A stretch of 64,000 nt of DNA from Mycobacterium sp. MFM001. GTDB lineage: Bacteria; Actinomycetota; Actinomycetes; Mycobacteriales; Mycobacteriaceae. A program made the position numbers and the translations under genes. Below the pieces are notes generated by a model, which was not told the origin of the DNA, did no database searches, and saw only the letters and a program-made list of their open reading frames with translations. This document shows, piece by piece, positions 50,705-59,563 of this stretch. Position 1 is the first letter of the stretch, and each line of letters opens with the position of its first letter. The stretch is from NCBI RefSeq assembly GCF_003402475.1, contig NZ_BFAB01000014.1:42422-106421 (forward strand), written 5' to 3'.

Positions 50705-51870
50705 GGCGAGTGGCCATCGTCGGCGCCGGCATGACGCCTTTCGCCGAGCACTTCGCGCTGGGCATCAAAGACCTGCTGCCGATGGCGTTCGCCGACTGCG
50801 CGGCAAGCGTTGACAAGGGGCTGGCCAAGCGCGATCTGCAAGCCGCCTGGTTCGGCGCTATGGGAACCACCGACGGCTTCCCGTCGGGCATCCTGGCCGA
50901 CACCCTCGGGCTGCCCGACCTCCCGGTCACCCGGGTGGAGAACTCCTGCGCCACCGGCAACGACGCCGTGCGCAACGCGCTCTTCGGGGTCGCATCTGGC
51001 GCATTCGACGTCGCACTGGTCATGGGCGCCGATAAGCTCCGCGAAACCGCGTCGAAAGACCTGCTGTGGGAGTGGGAGGCGATGGCTCGCGACATGGCGT
51101 GGGACTATCCGCTGGGCTTGGTCGCGCCCGCCGGATTCGCCCTGCACGTCGCGCGTTACCTGCACGAGTCGGCCGCCACCAAAGAACACATGGCGATGGT
51201 CGCGGTCAAGAATCACCGGCACGGAGTCAACAATCCCAAGGCGCGCTTGCGTTTCGAGATCACCCTCGAGCAGGCGTTGAATGCGCCGACCGTGGTCAGC
51301 CCGTTCGGTCTCTACGACTGTGCGCCGCAGAGCGACGGCGCCGCCGCGCTGGTGCTCGCTGCGGAGGATGTGGTCGACCGGTTCACCGACCGTCCGGTGT
51401 GGATCCGGGGTGTCGGGCTCGGGTTGGATTCGGTGATGCACCAACACAAGCCGGATATGACGACATTTCCGGCCAGTGTTCGCGCCGCCAAACGCGCGTT
51501 CGCGATGGCCGGTCTGACGCCGTCGGATGTGCACGTCGCCGAAGTCCACGACTACTTCACCGGGATCGAGCTGATCAGTTACGAAGACCTAGGATTCGCC
51601 GAACGATTCGGCGCGCACAAACTCGTCGAGGAAGAAGTGACCAGTGTCGGTGGCGCGTTGCCGGTGAACCCCAGCGGCGGCCTGAAGTCGAAGGGCCACC
51701 CGCCCGGGGCAACTGGGGTGGCCCAATGCGTTGAGCTGTTCGCCCAGTTGCGCGGCGAGGCGGTCAACCAGGTCGACGGTGCACGAATTGGCTTGGCGCA
51801 CAACATCGGTGGTCCGACGGCGGTTTCTGCCGTCACAATCCTGGAAGGACCGGGCGCCGATGGCGAGTAA
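50701..51870 (+). CDS. Thiolase family protein (SCP-x type) with catalytic Cys and His
   Basis: A 389-residue thiolase-like enzyme. The nucleophile is C83 in ENSCATGND, and the histidine lies in NPSGGLKSKGHPPGATG near residue 334. This differs from the 33723 fusion, which lacks both. GTG 50701 overlaps the HMGS-like stop (GTGA). It should condense or cleave an acyl-CoA, probably in complex with the preceding protein. The YrbE-A gene starts inside its 3' end, so import and catabolism are translationally linked. Confidence 0.88.
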   Translation: MRRVAIVGAGMTPFAEHFALGIKDLLPMAFADCAASVDKGLAKRDLQAAWFGAMGTTDGFPSGILADTLGLPDLPVTRVENSCATGNDAVRNALFGVASGAFDVALVMGADKLRETASKDLLWEWEAMARDMAWDYPLGLVAPAGFALHVARYLHESAATKEHMAMVAVKNHRHGVNNPKARLRFEITLEQALNAPTVVSPFGLYDCAPQSDGAAALVLAAEDVVDRFTDRPVWIRGVGLGLDSVMHQHKPDMTTFPASVRAAKRAFAMAGLTPSDVHVAEVHDYFTGIELISYEDLGFAERFGAHKLVEEEVTSVGGALPVNPSGGLKSKGHPPGATGVAQCVELFAQLRGEAVNQVDGARIGLAHNIGGPTAVSAVTILEGPGADGE

Positions 51871-52672
51871 AGGGGCGGAGCGCTGGTCTACAGGGATCAG
51901 CCTGCCGGGCGGCCTTTCCGGCGCAATGCAGGCTGTCGGCGGGCTTTTCGCGATGTCTGCCGACGCGGTGAAATTCGTGTTCCGCCGACCGTTCCAATGG
52001 CGCGAGTTTTTGGAGCAGTCGTGGTTCGTCGCGCGGGTCTCATTAGCGCCGACGCTGCTGGTGGCCATACCGTTTACGGTGCTGGTCAGCTTCATTCTCA
52101 ACATCCTGCTGCGCGAACTAGGTGCTGCCGATCTGTCCGGCGCGGGTGCCGCGTTCGGGGCGGTCACTCAGGTCGGTCCGCTGGTGACCGTGTTGATCGT
52201 GGCCGGCGCTGGGGCGACGGCAATGTGCGCCGATCTCGGGTCGCGAACCATCCGTGAGGAGATCGACGCGATGGAGGTGCTCGGGATCAACCCGGTGCAG
52301 CGCCTGGTGACGCCACGCATGCTCGCGTCGGGATTAGTGGCCCTGCTGCTCAACAGCCTCGTCGTGATCATCGGAATATTGGGGGGCTACATCTTCTCTG
52401 TGTTTGTCCAGGACGTCAATCCGGGCGCGTTCGCCGCCGGCATCACGTTGTTGACCGGGGTGCCCGAGGTGATCATCTCTTGCATCAAAGCAGCTTTGTT
52501 CGGGGTGATTGCCGGCTTGGTGGCCTGCTATCGGGGCCTGACAGTCTCCGGCGGGGGCGCCAAGGCGGTGGGCAACGCCGTCAACGAGACCGTGGTGTAC
52601 GCATTCATGTCGCTCTTTGTCATCAACGTGGTGGTCACCGCGATCGGCATCCGATTCTCGAGCAAATCATGA
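51860..52672 (+). CDS. yrbEA: YrbE-A / MlaE-type Mce transporter permease
   Basis: A 270-residue inner-membrane permease of the MlaE family with about five to six hydrophobic helices and the signature region EEIDAMEVLGINPVQRLVTPR, which contacts the ATPase. With YrbE-B it forms the membrane channel of the Mce importer; the MceG ATPase is normally encoded elsewhere. ATG 51860 lies in the thiolase gene (11-bp overlap). A longer upstream frame is a shadow. Confidence 0.95.
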   Translation: MASKGAERWSTGISLPGGLSGAMQAVGGLFAMSADAVKFVFRRPFQWREFLEQSWFVARVSLAPTLLVAIPFTVLVSFILNILLRELGAADLSGAGAAFGAVTQVGPLVTVLIVAGAGATAMCADLGSRTIREEIDAMEVLGINPVQRLVTPRMLASGLVALLLNSLVVIIGILGGYIFSVFVQDVNPGAFAAGITLLTGVPEVIISCIKAALFGVIAGLVACYRGLTVSGGGAKAVGNAVNETVVYAFMSLFVINVVVTAIGIRFSSKS

Positions 52673-53532
52673 CTGTACGAACGCTGCGAGCCACCTACCC
52701 CCGGACGTTTCGTGTCCTGGGCCAATGGCGTAGGCCGGTCGGCACTTTGGCCGCATTGGGTGATCACACGTTGTTCTACGGCCGTGCGATCGCTGGCATG
52801 CCCCACGCGGTCGTCCACTATCGGCGCGAGGTCATTCGCCTGATCGCCGAAATCAGCATGGGCGCAGGGACTTTGGCGATGATCGGAGGGACCGTCGTGA
52901 TCGTCGGATTCCTGACGCTGGCCGCGGGCGGCACGCTCGCGGTTCAAGGCTATAGCTCGCTGGGTAATATCGGTATCGAAGCGCTGACCGGGTTCCTGGC
53001 GGCATTCATCAATGTCCGCATCGCTGCGCCGGTGGTTGCCGGGATCGGTTTGGCAGCCACCTTCGGTGCCGGTGTTACCGCACAGCTGGGTGCCATGCGG
53101 ATCAGCGAAGAGATCGATGCACTGGAATCCATGGCGATCCGCCCCATTGAGTACTTGGTCAGCACCAGGATCATCGCGGGTCTGATGGCGATCACCCCCC
53201 TGTACAGCATTGCCGTGATTCTGTCTTTCCTTGCAAGCCAATTCACCACAGTCGTGCTGTTCGGCCAATCAGCTGGCCTCTACAACCACTACTTCGATAC
53301 ATTCCTGAATCCGATCGACTTGTTGTGGTCGTTCTTGCAGGCCATCCTGATGGCGGTCACAGTCCTATTGGTACACACCTACTTCGGCTATTTCGCCTCG
53401 GGCGGGCCCGAGGGCGTTGGGGTCGCAACGGGCAATGCGGTCCGTACTTCGCTCATCGTCGTGATATCGGTAACGCTGCTGGTTTCGCTTTCCATCTACG
53501 GCTCCAACGGAAATTTCAACCTCTCGGGATAA
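52669..53532 (+). CDS. yrbEB: YrbE-B / MlaE-type Mce transporter permease
   Basis: A 287-residue MlaE permease with EEIDALESMAIRPIEYLVSTR as the coupling region and hydrophobic helices on both sides. It overlaps YrbE-A by four bases (ATGA). Together they would make the Mce permease pair. Start 52669 (MTVRTLRATYPRTF) is favoured over the longer frame. Confidence 0.95.
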   Translation: MTVRTLRATYPRTFRVLGQWRRPVGTLAALGDHTLFYGRAIAGMPHAVVHYRREVIRLIAEISMGAGTLAMIGGTVVIVGFLTLAAGGTLAVQGYSSLGNIGIEALTGFLAAFINVRIAAPVVAGIGLAATFGAGVTAQLGAMRISEEIDALESMAIRPIEYLVSTRIIAGLMAITPLYSIAVILSFLASQFTTVVLFGQSAGLYNHYFDTFLNPIDLLWSFLQAILMAVTVLLVHTYFGYFASGGPEGVGVATGNAVRTSLIVVISVTLLVSLSIYGSNGNFNLSG

Positions 53533-53544
53533 GGAAAGGATTCG

Positions 53545-54732
53545 ATGCAACACACTGGGATACGCGCACTGACGGGTCTGGCGACCGTGGCCGTAATCGC
53601 TGCTATCGTCGCCGTCGCCGTGGGCTTGTTCCAGGGCGGTTTCACCGAAAGCGTGCCGGTGACTGTGATCTCGTCACGGGCGGGCCTGGTGATGAACCCG
53701 GACGCCAAGGTGAAAATGCGCGGGGTGCAAGTGGGTCGAGTTGCCTCGATTGAGTCGCGGCCGAACGGCCAAGCGGTTCTTCACCTGGCGATGTATCCCT
53801 CGAATATGCACTTGATTCCGGCCAACGTGCTCGTCGACATCACGTCGCCAACGGTGTTCGGCGCCAAGTTCGTCGACCTGGTGCCGCCGGCGGAGCCTTC
53901 GCCGCAGTCGCTCCACGCCGGTCAGGTGCTCGACAGCCAACACGTCACGGTCGAAATCAACACGGTCTTCCAACGACTCACGTCGGTATTGGACAGGATT
54001 GATCCCGCCAAGCTCAACGAAACCCTGGGGGCCTTGGCGAAGGCATTCAGCGGACGGGGCGAAAAGATCGGTCAGGCGCTCAGCGATCTGGATTCGTTTC
54101 TGGCGAAGCTGGATCCAAGCCTATCCGCATTGAGCCGAGACACCGCAATTTTTCCCGCAGTTGCCAGCGCCTATGCCGACGCGGCGCCGGACCTCGTCAA
54201 GACCGTCGACAATGCGGCAACGATCAGCAAGTCAATCGTCGATGAGCAACGCAATCTGGACGAGTTATTGCTCAGCGCCATCGGTTTGGCGGACGCCGGC
54301 AATGATGTCCTCGGCACCAACCGCCAGCCGCTGACAAATGTGCTACATCTGCTGGTGCCAACCACCGATCTCACTAATCAGTACAACGAGGCCCTCAACT
54401 GCGGTCTCGGCGGCCTCGCCGTATTGTCACATTCTCCGCCGCTAACGGAACCGGGCATCTACATTTCGGCCACTATTCTGTGGGGCTCTGAACGTTATCG
54501 TTATCCGACCGACTTGCCCAAGGTTGCGGCGACGGGCGGCCCGCAGTGTATGTATCTGCCGAAGGTGCCCTTCAACACCTATGCGAAGTATGTGGTCGCC
54601 GACACCGGCGCCAACCCGTTTAAGTACGGGAACCAGCAGCTGCTGCTCAATTTTGACGGACTCAAGCAGTTGCTGTACGGGCCGATTGAGGGGCCGCCGC
54701 GCAACTCCGCCCAGATCGGGCAGCCCGGATGA
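53545..54732 (+). CDS. mceA: MceA family protein
   Basis: A 395-residue Mce protein. An uncleaved-type N-terminal hydrophobic segment (residues 8-30) anchors it. The MCE domain follows (VISSRAGLVMNPDAKVKMRG to about residue 110), then a long helical region expected to assemble with the other Mce subunits into a lipid tunnel. The C-terminus is short and not proline-rich. SD AAGGAAAGG precedes it by a few bases. Confidence 0.94.
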   Translation: MQHTGIRALTGLATVAVIAAIVAVAVGLFQGGFTESVPVTVISSRAGLVMNPDAKVKMRGVQVGRVASIESRPNGQAVLHLAMYPSNMHLIPANVLVDITSPTVFGAKFVDLVPPAEPSPQSLHAGQVLDSQHVTVEINTVFQRLTSVLDRIDPAKLNETLGALAKAFSGRGEKIGQALSDLDSFLAKLDPSLSALSRDTAIFPAVASAYADAAPDLVKTVDNAATISKSIVDEQRNLDELLLSAIGLADAGNDVLGTNRQPLTNVLHLLVPTTDLTNQYNEALNCGLGGLAVLSHSPPLTEPGIYISATILWGSERYRYPTDLPKVAATGGPQCMYLPKVPFNTYAKYVVADTGANPFKYGNQQLLLNFDGLKQLLYGPIEGPPRNSAQIGQPG

Positions 54733-55763
54733 GAGGCTCCATGCGCGCGACGGCGGTCAAGTTCGGGGTCTTCGGGGTCGTGATGGCGATGCTGACCGCG
54801 TTCCTGTTCTTCATCTTCGGCCAATACCGAACCGGTTCGACGACCGGATATTCGGCGGTGTTCGCCGACGCATCGCGCCTGAAGACCGGAGATTCGGTGC
54901 GAGTGGCCGGCATTCGGGTGGGAACGGTTGGCGGCGTCTCGCTGCTCCCGGACAAAAAGGTCCTGGTGAAATTCAACGCCGACCGCAACATCGTTCTCAC
55001 CGAGGGCACCAAGGCTGCCGTTCGCTACCTCAACCTGGTCGGCGATCGCTATCTGGAACTCGTCGACGGCCCGGGGTCGACCAAGCGGCTGCCGGCCGGG
55101 GGACAGATTCCCGTCGGCCGGACCGCACCGGCGCTTGATCTCGATCTGCTGCTTGGCGGGCTGAAACCCGTTATCCAGGGTTTTAATCCACAAGACGTGA
55201 ACGCGCTGACCGCATCGCTCATCCAGATCTTTCAGGGTGAAGGCGGAGATCTGGAGTCGCTGTTCTCGAAGACCACATCGTTCTCGAATGCCCTGGCCGA
55301 CAACGACCAAACGGTCCAGCAACTCATCGACAGTCTCAACACCGTGGTGGCCACCCTCGCAAAGGACGGCGACAAATTTTCCGGCGCAGTCGATCGCCTC
55401 GAGAGACTGGTCACCGGATTATCGGGCGATCGCGACACCATCGGTAGAGCGATCGAGTCGTTGAGCAATGGAACCGCGTCGCTCGCGGATCTGCTGTCCA
55501 ACGCACGGCGTCCGTTGGCCGGCACGGTGGAACAGCTGAGTCGGGTGGCGCCACTGCTCGACCAGGACAAAGACCGAATCGACGCCACAATCCAGCTGAT
55601 GCCGAAGAACTACCGCAAACTGGTGCGACTGGGCACCATGGGTGCCACGATTCCGTACTACGTCTGCTATTTGACGATCCGGGGCACCGATCTGAACGGC
55701 AAGACCGTAGTAGCCCCATTGTTTAGGTCAGAAGCGGGAAGGTGCGCGGAACCCCATGCTTAA
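54729..55763 (+). CDS. mceB: MceB family protein
   Basis: A 344-residue Mce protein with an N-terminal anchor (FGVFGVVMAMLTAFLFFIFG), the MCE domain (YSAVFADASRLKTGDSVRVAG) and a coiled-coil-like tail including SNALADNDQTVQQLIDSLNT. It overlaps MceA by four bases and MceC by eight. Confidence 0.94.
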   Translation: MRGSMRATAVKFGVFGVVMAMLTAFLFFIFGQYRTGSTTGYSAVFADASRLKTGDSVRVAGIRVGTVGGVSLLPDKKVLVKFNADRNIVLTEGTKAAVRYLNLVGDRYLELVDGPGSTKRLPAGGQIPVGRTAPALDLDLLLGGLKPVIQGFNPQDVNALTASLIQIFQGEGGDLESLFSKTTSFSNALADNDQTVQQLIDSLNTVVATLAKDGDKFSGAVDRLERLVTGLSGDRDTIGRAIESLSNGTASLADLLSNARRPLAGTVEQLSRVAPLLDQDKDRIDATIQLMPKNYRKLVRLGTMGATIPYYVCYLTIRGTDLNGKTVVAPLFRSEAGRCAEPHA

Positions 55764-56874
55764 GTACCGCGGAGTTGGGCTGATCAAGGCCGGATTCATC
55801 GGCGCAGTCTTGATTGTGCTTGTCATCCTGGTTGGCTTGTCGCCTGACCGGCTGGTGTCGATGGCGACGGCCGTCAGGTACCAGGCGTTGTTTTCTGAAG
55901 CCGGCGGCCTTGCCGTGGGCAACGATGTGACGGTGTCCGGCATCAAGGTCGGCTCGGTGTCAAATGTCGCCCTGCGTCACGGCGATGCACTGGTGACGTT
56001 CACGCTCAAGGGCAACATCCCGCTCGGGTCGGAGACCACCGCGCACATCAAGACCGGTACGTTGCTGGGCGCGCGCATGTTGACGTTGGAGTCGGCGGGC
56101 AGCGGCATGATGCATCCGATGGATGTGATCCCAACCTCGCGCACGTCATCGCCGTACTCGTTGACCGAAGCAGTCAGCGACCTCACCACCAACACCTCGG
56201 AGACCAGCACCCAATCGCTGAACCAGTCGCTCGACACGTTGTCCGCGACGCTAGACCAGATCGCGCCGCAACTGGGTCCGACCTTTGACGGGCTGACCCG
56301 GCTGTCGCGAACCCTCAACGGCCGCAATCAATCACTTGGCCAACTGCTCAAGAGCGCCAGCGACGTCACCGGGATCCTGTCCGAACGCAGCCAGCAAATA
56401 AACAAGCTGATCTTGAATTCCGACGACCTGCTCCAAGTGCTGGTCGCGCGGCGGCAAGAGATCGTCGAATTGCTGGCCAATACGTCGGTGGTGGCCCAGC
56501 AGTTGTCGGGATTGGTACACGACAACGAGAGCAAATTGGCGCCGACGCTGCAGAAGCTGAATTCGGTGACTGCGATGCTGGAGAAGAACCGCGACAACAT
56601 CGCCAAAGCGCTGCCGGGCCTCGCGAAATTTGAAATCACGCTTGGCGAGGCCGTTTCCAGCATGTATTCCTACTCGGCGTTCGTGCCGAACCTCTCTATT
56701 CCGCAGATCTTCGGGCCGTTCCTCGATTATTTGTGGGGGTTCCGCACCTTCGATACGGCTCGCGGTCCGGGTTTCCCGTCGCCCGTACCGCGGTCGCTGA
56801 TCCCCTTCCCGTACAACGGGATTCCGGAGTGCCCTGGTTGTACGTTGGGCGGCCGAATCGGAGGGACACAATGA
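55756..56874 (+). CDS. mceC: MceC family protein
   Basis: A 372-residue Mce protein. The anchor is AGFIGAVLIVLVILVG, the MCE domain begins YQALFSEAGGLAVGNDVTVSG and a long helical region follows (TLSATLDQIAPQLGP, then NKLILNSDDLLQVLV). It overlaps MceB by eight bases and MceD by four. The C-terminal Cys pair (CPGCTLGG) is notable. Confidence 0.94.
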   Translation: MLKYRGVGLIKAGFIGAVLIVLVILVGLSPDRLVSMATAVRYQALFSEAGGLAVGNDVTVSGIKVGSVSNVALRHGDALVTFTLKGNIPLGSETTAHIKTGTLLGARMLTLESAGSGMMHPMDVIPTSRTSSPYSLTEAVSDLTTNTSETSTQSLNQSLDTLSATLDQIAPQLGPTFDGLTRLSRTLNGRNQSLGQLLKSASDVTGILSERSQQINKLILNSDDLLQVLVARRQEIVELLANTSVVAQQLSGLVHDNESKLAPTLQKLNSVTAMLEKNRDNIAKALPGLAKFEITLGEAVSSMYSYSAFVPNLSIPQIFGPFLDYLWGFRTFDTARGPGFPSPVPRSLIPFPYNGIPECPGCTLGGRIGGTQ

Positions 56875-58292
56875 TCCCGCGCAACAGGCTGACGGTCTGG
56901 CTCGCAATCGCCTTGGCGGGACTCGTCGTTGTCGGTGGGGCTGTGCTTGTCCGCAACACGTTCTTCCGCCCCAAGACCATCACGGCCTACTTCACTACCA
57001 CTACCGCGATCTATCCGGGTGACGAGGTGCGCGTCTCCGGTGTGAAGGTCGGCACGATCAAGTCCATCCAGCCCGAGGGGACGCGGGCCAAGATGATCTT
57101 GCACGTGGACCGCAGCGTGCCCATTCCAGCAGACGCGAAAGCGGTGATCGTCGCGCAGAATCTGGTCGCTGCCCGCTACGTCCAGCTCACGCCCACCTAC
57201 CGGGACAGCGGCCCGGTCATGCGCGACGGCGCTTCGATACCGGTCGAACGCACCGCGGTGCCTGTCGAGTGGGATGAGGTCAAGACCCAATTGATGCGGC
57301 TGGCAACCGATCTGGGGCCAAGAAGTGGCGTGTCGGGCACGTCGGTAGGCCGGTTCATTGACAGTGCCGCCAACGCGCTGGAGGGTAACGGCGACAAATT
57401 GCGTCAGACGTTGGCCCAACTGTCGGGGGTGGGCCGAATCCTGGCCGACGGTAGCGGCAACATCGTCGATATCATCAAGAATCTGCAGACTTTCGTCACC
57501 GCGCTGCGTGACAGCAACGTCCAGGTCGTCCAGTTCAACAACCGGCTGGCCACCCTCACCAGCGTGGTCAACGACAGCAAATCCGACCTGGACGCCGCGC
57601 TGACAAATCTGTCCACGGCGGTCGGCGAGGTGCAGCGGTTCATTGCGGAAACCCGCGACCAGACCAGTGAGCAGATTGCGCGATTGGCGGACGCCACCCA
57701 GCCGCTCGTCGACCAGCACATGGCGCTGGAGAACATTCTGCACGGCGCGCCGACGGCGATCGCTAACTTCATGAACGACTACAACCCGGACACCGGAACC
57801 ATCAACGGTGGATTCGGAATCGTGAATTTCGCGAATTCTACCCAGTCGGGTGCGATTGTTCCGTTGCCGATTCCCGGCTGCTCGCAGATGGCAAGCGTCG
57901 AGAATGTCACTTCGGTCGAGTCGGGCAAGTTGTGCGCCCTGTTCCTCGGCCCCGGATTGCGGGTGCTCAACTACAACAACCTGCCGTTCCCGGTCAACCC
58001 ATTCCTGATGCCGTCGGCGAACCCGGAAAACATCATTTACGCAGAGCCGCGCCTGGCGCCCGGTGGGGAAGGTCCGAAGCCCGGAGCGCCCGAGATCCCG
58101 CCGGCGGTGTCCGCGTACACCGGCTTGCCGGGTGACCCGGTGGGACCCCCGGGGGCGGTGCCGCCGGCGCGGATACCGGGTGCCGCGATGCCGTTGCCGC
58201 CCGCGCCATCGGTACCGATGGAATCGCCACCGCCACCGCCACCGCCACCGCCTCTGCCGGGGCCATTGCCCGCTGAAGGGCCGCAGCCATGA
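56871..58292 (+). CDS. mceD: MceD family protein with Pro-rich tail
   Basis: A 473-residue Mce protein starting at 56871 (MIPRNRL). It has an anchor (WLAIALAGLVVVGGAVLV), the MCE domain (YFTTTTAIYPGDEVRVSG), a helical region and a proline/glycine-rich tail of about 80 residues ending in PPPPPPPPLPGPLPAEGPQP. Such tails may extend through the cell wall or to the outer membrane. It overlaps MceC by four bases. Confidence 0.93.
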   Translation: MIPRNRLTVWLAIALAGLVVVGGAVLVRNTFFRPKTITAYFTTTTAIYPGDEVRVSGVKVGTIKSIQPEGTRAKMILHVDRSVPIPADAKAVIVAQNLVAARYVQLTPTYRDSGPVMRDGASIPVERTAVPVEWDEVKTQLMRLATDLGPRSGVSGTSVGRFIDSAANALEGNGDKLRQTLAQLSGVGRILADGSGNIVDIIKNLQTFVTALRDSNVQVVQFNNRLATLTSVVNDSKSDLDAALTNLSTAVGEVQRFIAETRDQTSEQIARLADATQPLVDQHMALENILHGAPTAIANFMNDYNPDTGTINGGFGIVNFANSTQSGAIVPLPIPGCSQMASVENVTSVESGKLCALFLGPGLRVLNYNNLPFPVNPFLMPSANPENIIYAEPRLAPGGEGPKPGAPEIPPAVSAYTGLPGDPVGPPGAVPPARIPGAAMPLPPAPSVPMESPPPPPPPPPLPGPLPAEGPQP

Positions 58293-59563
58293 CGGCCCGG
58301 GTCGCCGTTCGGCGAGTGGTCGCCACTGGCTGCTGCGTGGTGCTGACCGCGACCGGATGCGCATTTCACGGACTGAATTCACTACCACTGCCAGGCGCGG
58401 TCGGACGCGGGGCGGGTGCCGACACTTATCACGTTGAGATCGCTAATGTCGCTACGCTGGAGTCGAATTCGCCGGTGATGATCGACGATGTCATTGTCGG
58501 CAGCGTCGGTCCGATGACAGTGAAGGGATGGCACGCCGACGTCGAGATCTCGGTAAAGCGCGATGTCGTCATCCCCGCCAACGCGGTAGCCAGCGTAGGT
58601 CAGACGAGCTTGCTCGGGTCGATGCACTTGGAGCTCAATCCGCCGCTCGGTCAGCCGGGGGTCGGGCGACTGCAACCGGGCGCCACCATCCCGCTGAACC
58701 GGGCGTCGACGTATCCATCGACAGAGCAAACCCTTTCGTCGCTATCGGTGGTCGTCAACGGCGGCGGGCTGGGGCAGTTCGGTGAAATCGTCCACAATTT
58801 CAGCGCCGCCCTGTCCGGTCGGGCGGGCGCCGTGCGGGATCTGCTCACCCGCCTGGACAAGTTCGTGGGCACGCTCGACCAACAGCGCGACAACATCGTG
58901 TCGTCCATCCAGGCGCTGAACCAGCTTGCCAGCACCTTCGCCGCACAGCACGACGTCCTCACCGAGGCGCTGCGCAAGGTCCCCCCGGCGTTGGAGGTGC
59001 TGATCAATGAGCGGCCGCGCCTGACGGAAGCGCTGGACAAACTTCGGGTCTTCAGCGATACCGCTACCAAGCTTGTCAATGACAGCCAGGCCGACCTGGT
59101 CAAGAACCTGAAAAACCTGGAGCCGACGCTCCGAGCGCTCGCCGACGTCGGGCCCGATCTCGATGCGGCGATCGCGGGGTCGGCGGTCTTTCCGTTCACT
59201 CAGAATTTTGTCGATCGTGCGGTTCGCGGCGACTACTTCAATGTTTTTGCAGAACTCGACCTTACGATTCCGCGCCTCAAGCAAGGACCGTTCTTGGGAA
59301 CCCACTGGGGGCAGCTGAAGGCCATCGAACCACCGGCACCGGGTGACCCGCCTTACTTGAATTACACACTCGATCCCCTGCACGCCGGCGTGAGTGCTGC
59401 ACCGCCCGGCCCGGCGCCACCGCCTAACGCTGCGTCGTTGCCGGGCCCACCGCCACCGGCCAATCCGCCACCGGTGCCGCCGGCGGATATGCCGTCACCT
59501 GCTCCCGCGCCGGGGCCCGCTGCTGTGCAGCCGGGAATCCCGCCCATGGAAGGCGGCGGATAG
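58289..59563 (+). CDS. mceE: MceE family lipoprotein with Pro-rich tail
   Basis: A 424-residue Mce protein with a lipoprotein signal: TATGC with C24 as the expected lipidation site, followed by HGLNSLPLPG as in other MceE (LprN-like) proteins. The -3 residue is alanine, not the more usual leucine/valine. The MCE domain begins YHVEIANVATLESNSPVMI. A proline-rich tail of about 60 residues ends the protein. Overlaps MceD by four bases. Confidence 0.92.
   Translation: MTARVAVRRVVATGCCVVLTATGCAFHGLNSLPLPGAVGRGAGADTYHVEIANVATLESNSPVMIDDVIVGSVGPMTVKGWHADVEISVKRDVVIPANAVASVGQTSLLGSMHLELNPPLGQPGVGRLQPGATIPLNRASTYPSTEQTLSSLSVVVNGGGLGQFGEIVHNFSAALSGRAGAVRDLLTRLDKFVGTLDQQRDNIVSSIQALNQLASTFAAQHDVLTEALRKVPPALEVLINERPRLTEALDKLRVFSDTATKLVNDSQADLVKNLKNLEPTLRALADVGPDLDAAIAGSAVFPFTQNFVDRAVRGDYFNVFAELDLTIPRLKQGPFLGTHWGQLKAIEPPAPGDPPYLNYTLDPLHAGVSAAPPGPAPPPNAASLPGPPPPANPPPVPPADMPSPAPAPGPAAVQPGIPPMEGGG

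Noticed and set aside
56727..58388. A 553-residue antisense open frame over MceD
   Set aside because: Composition is Arg/His-rich without motifs. It lies entirely opposite MceC, MceD and MceE, which have strong family signals.
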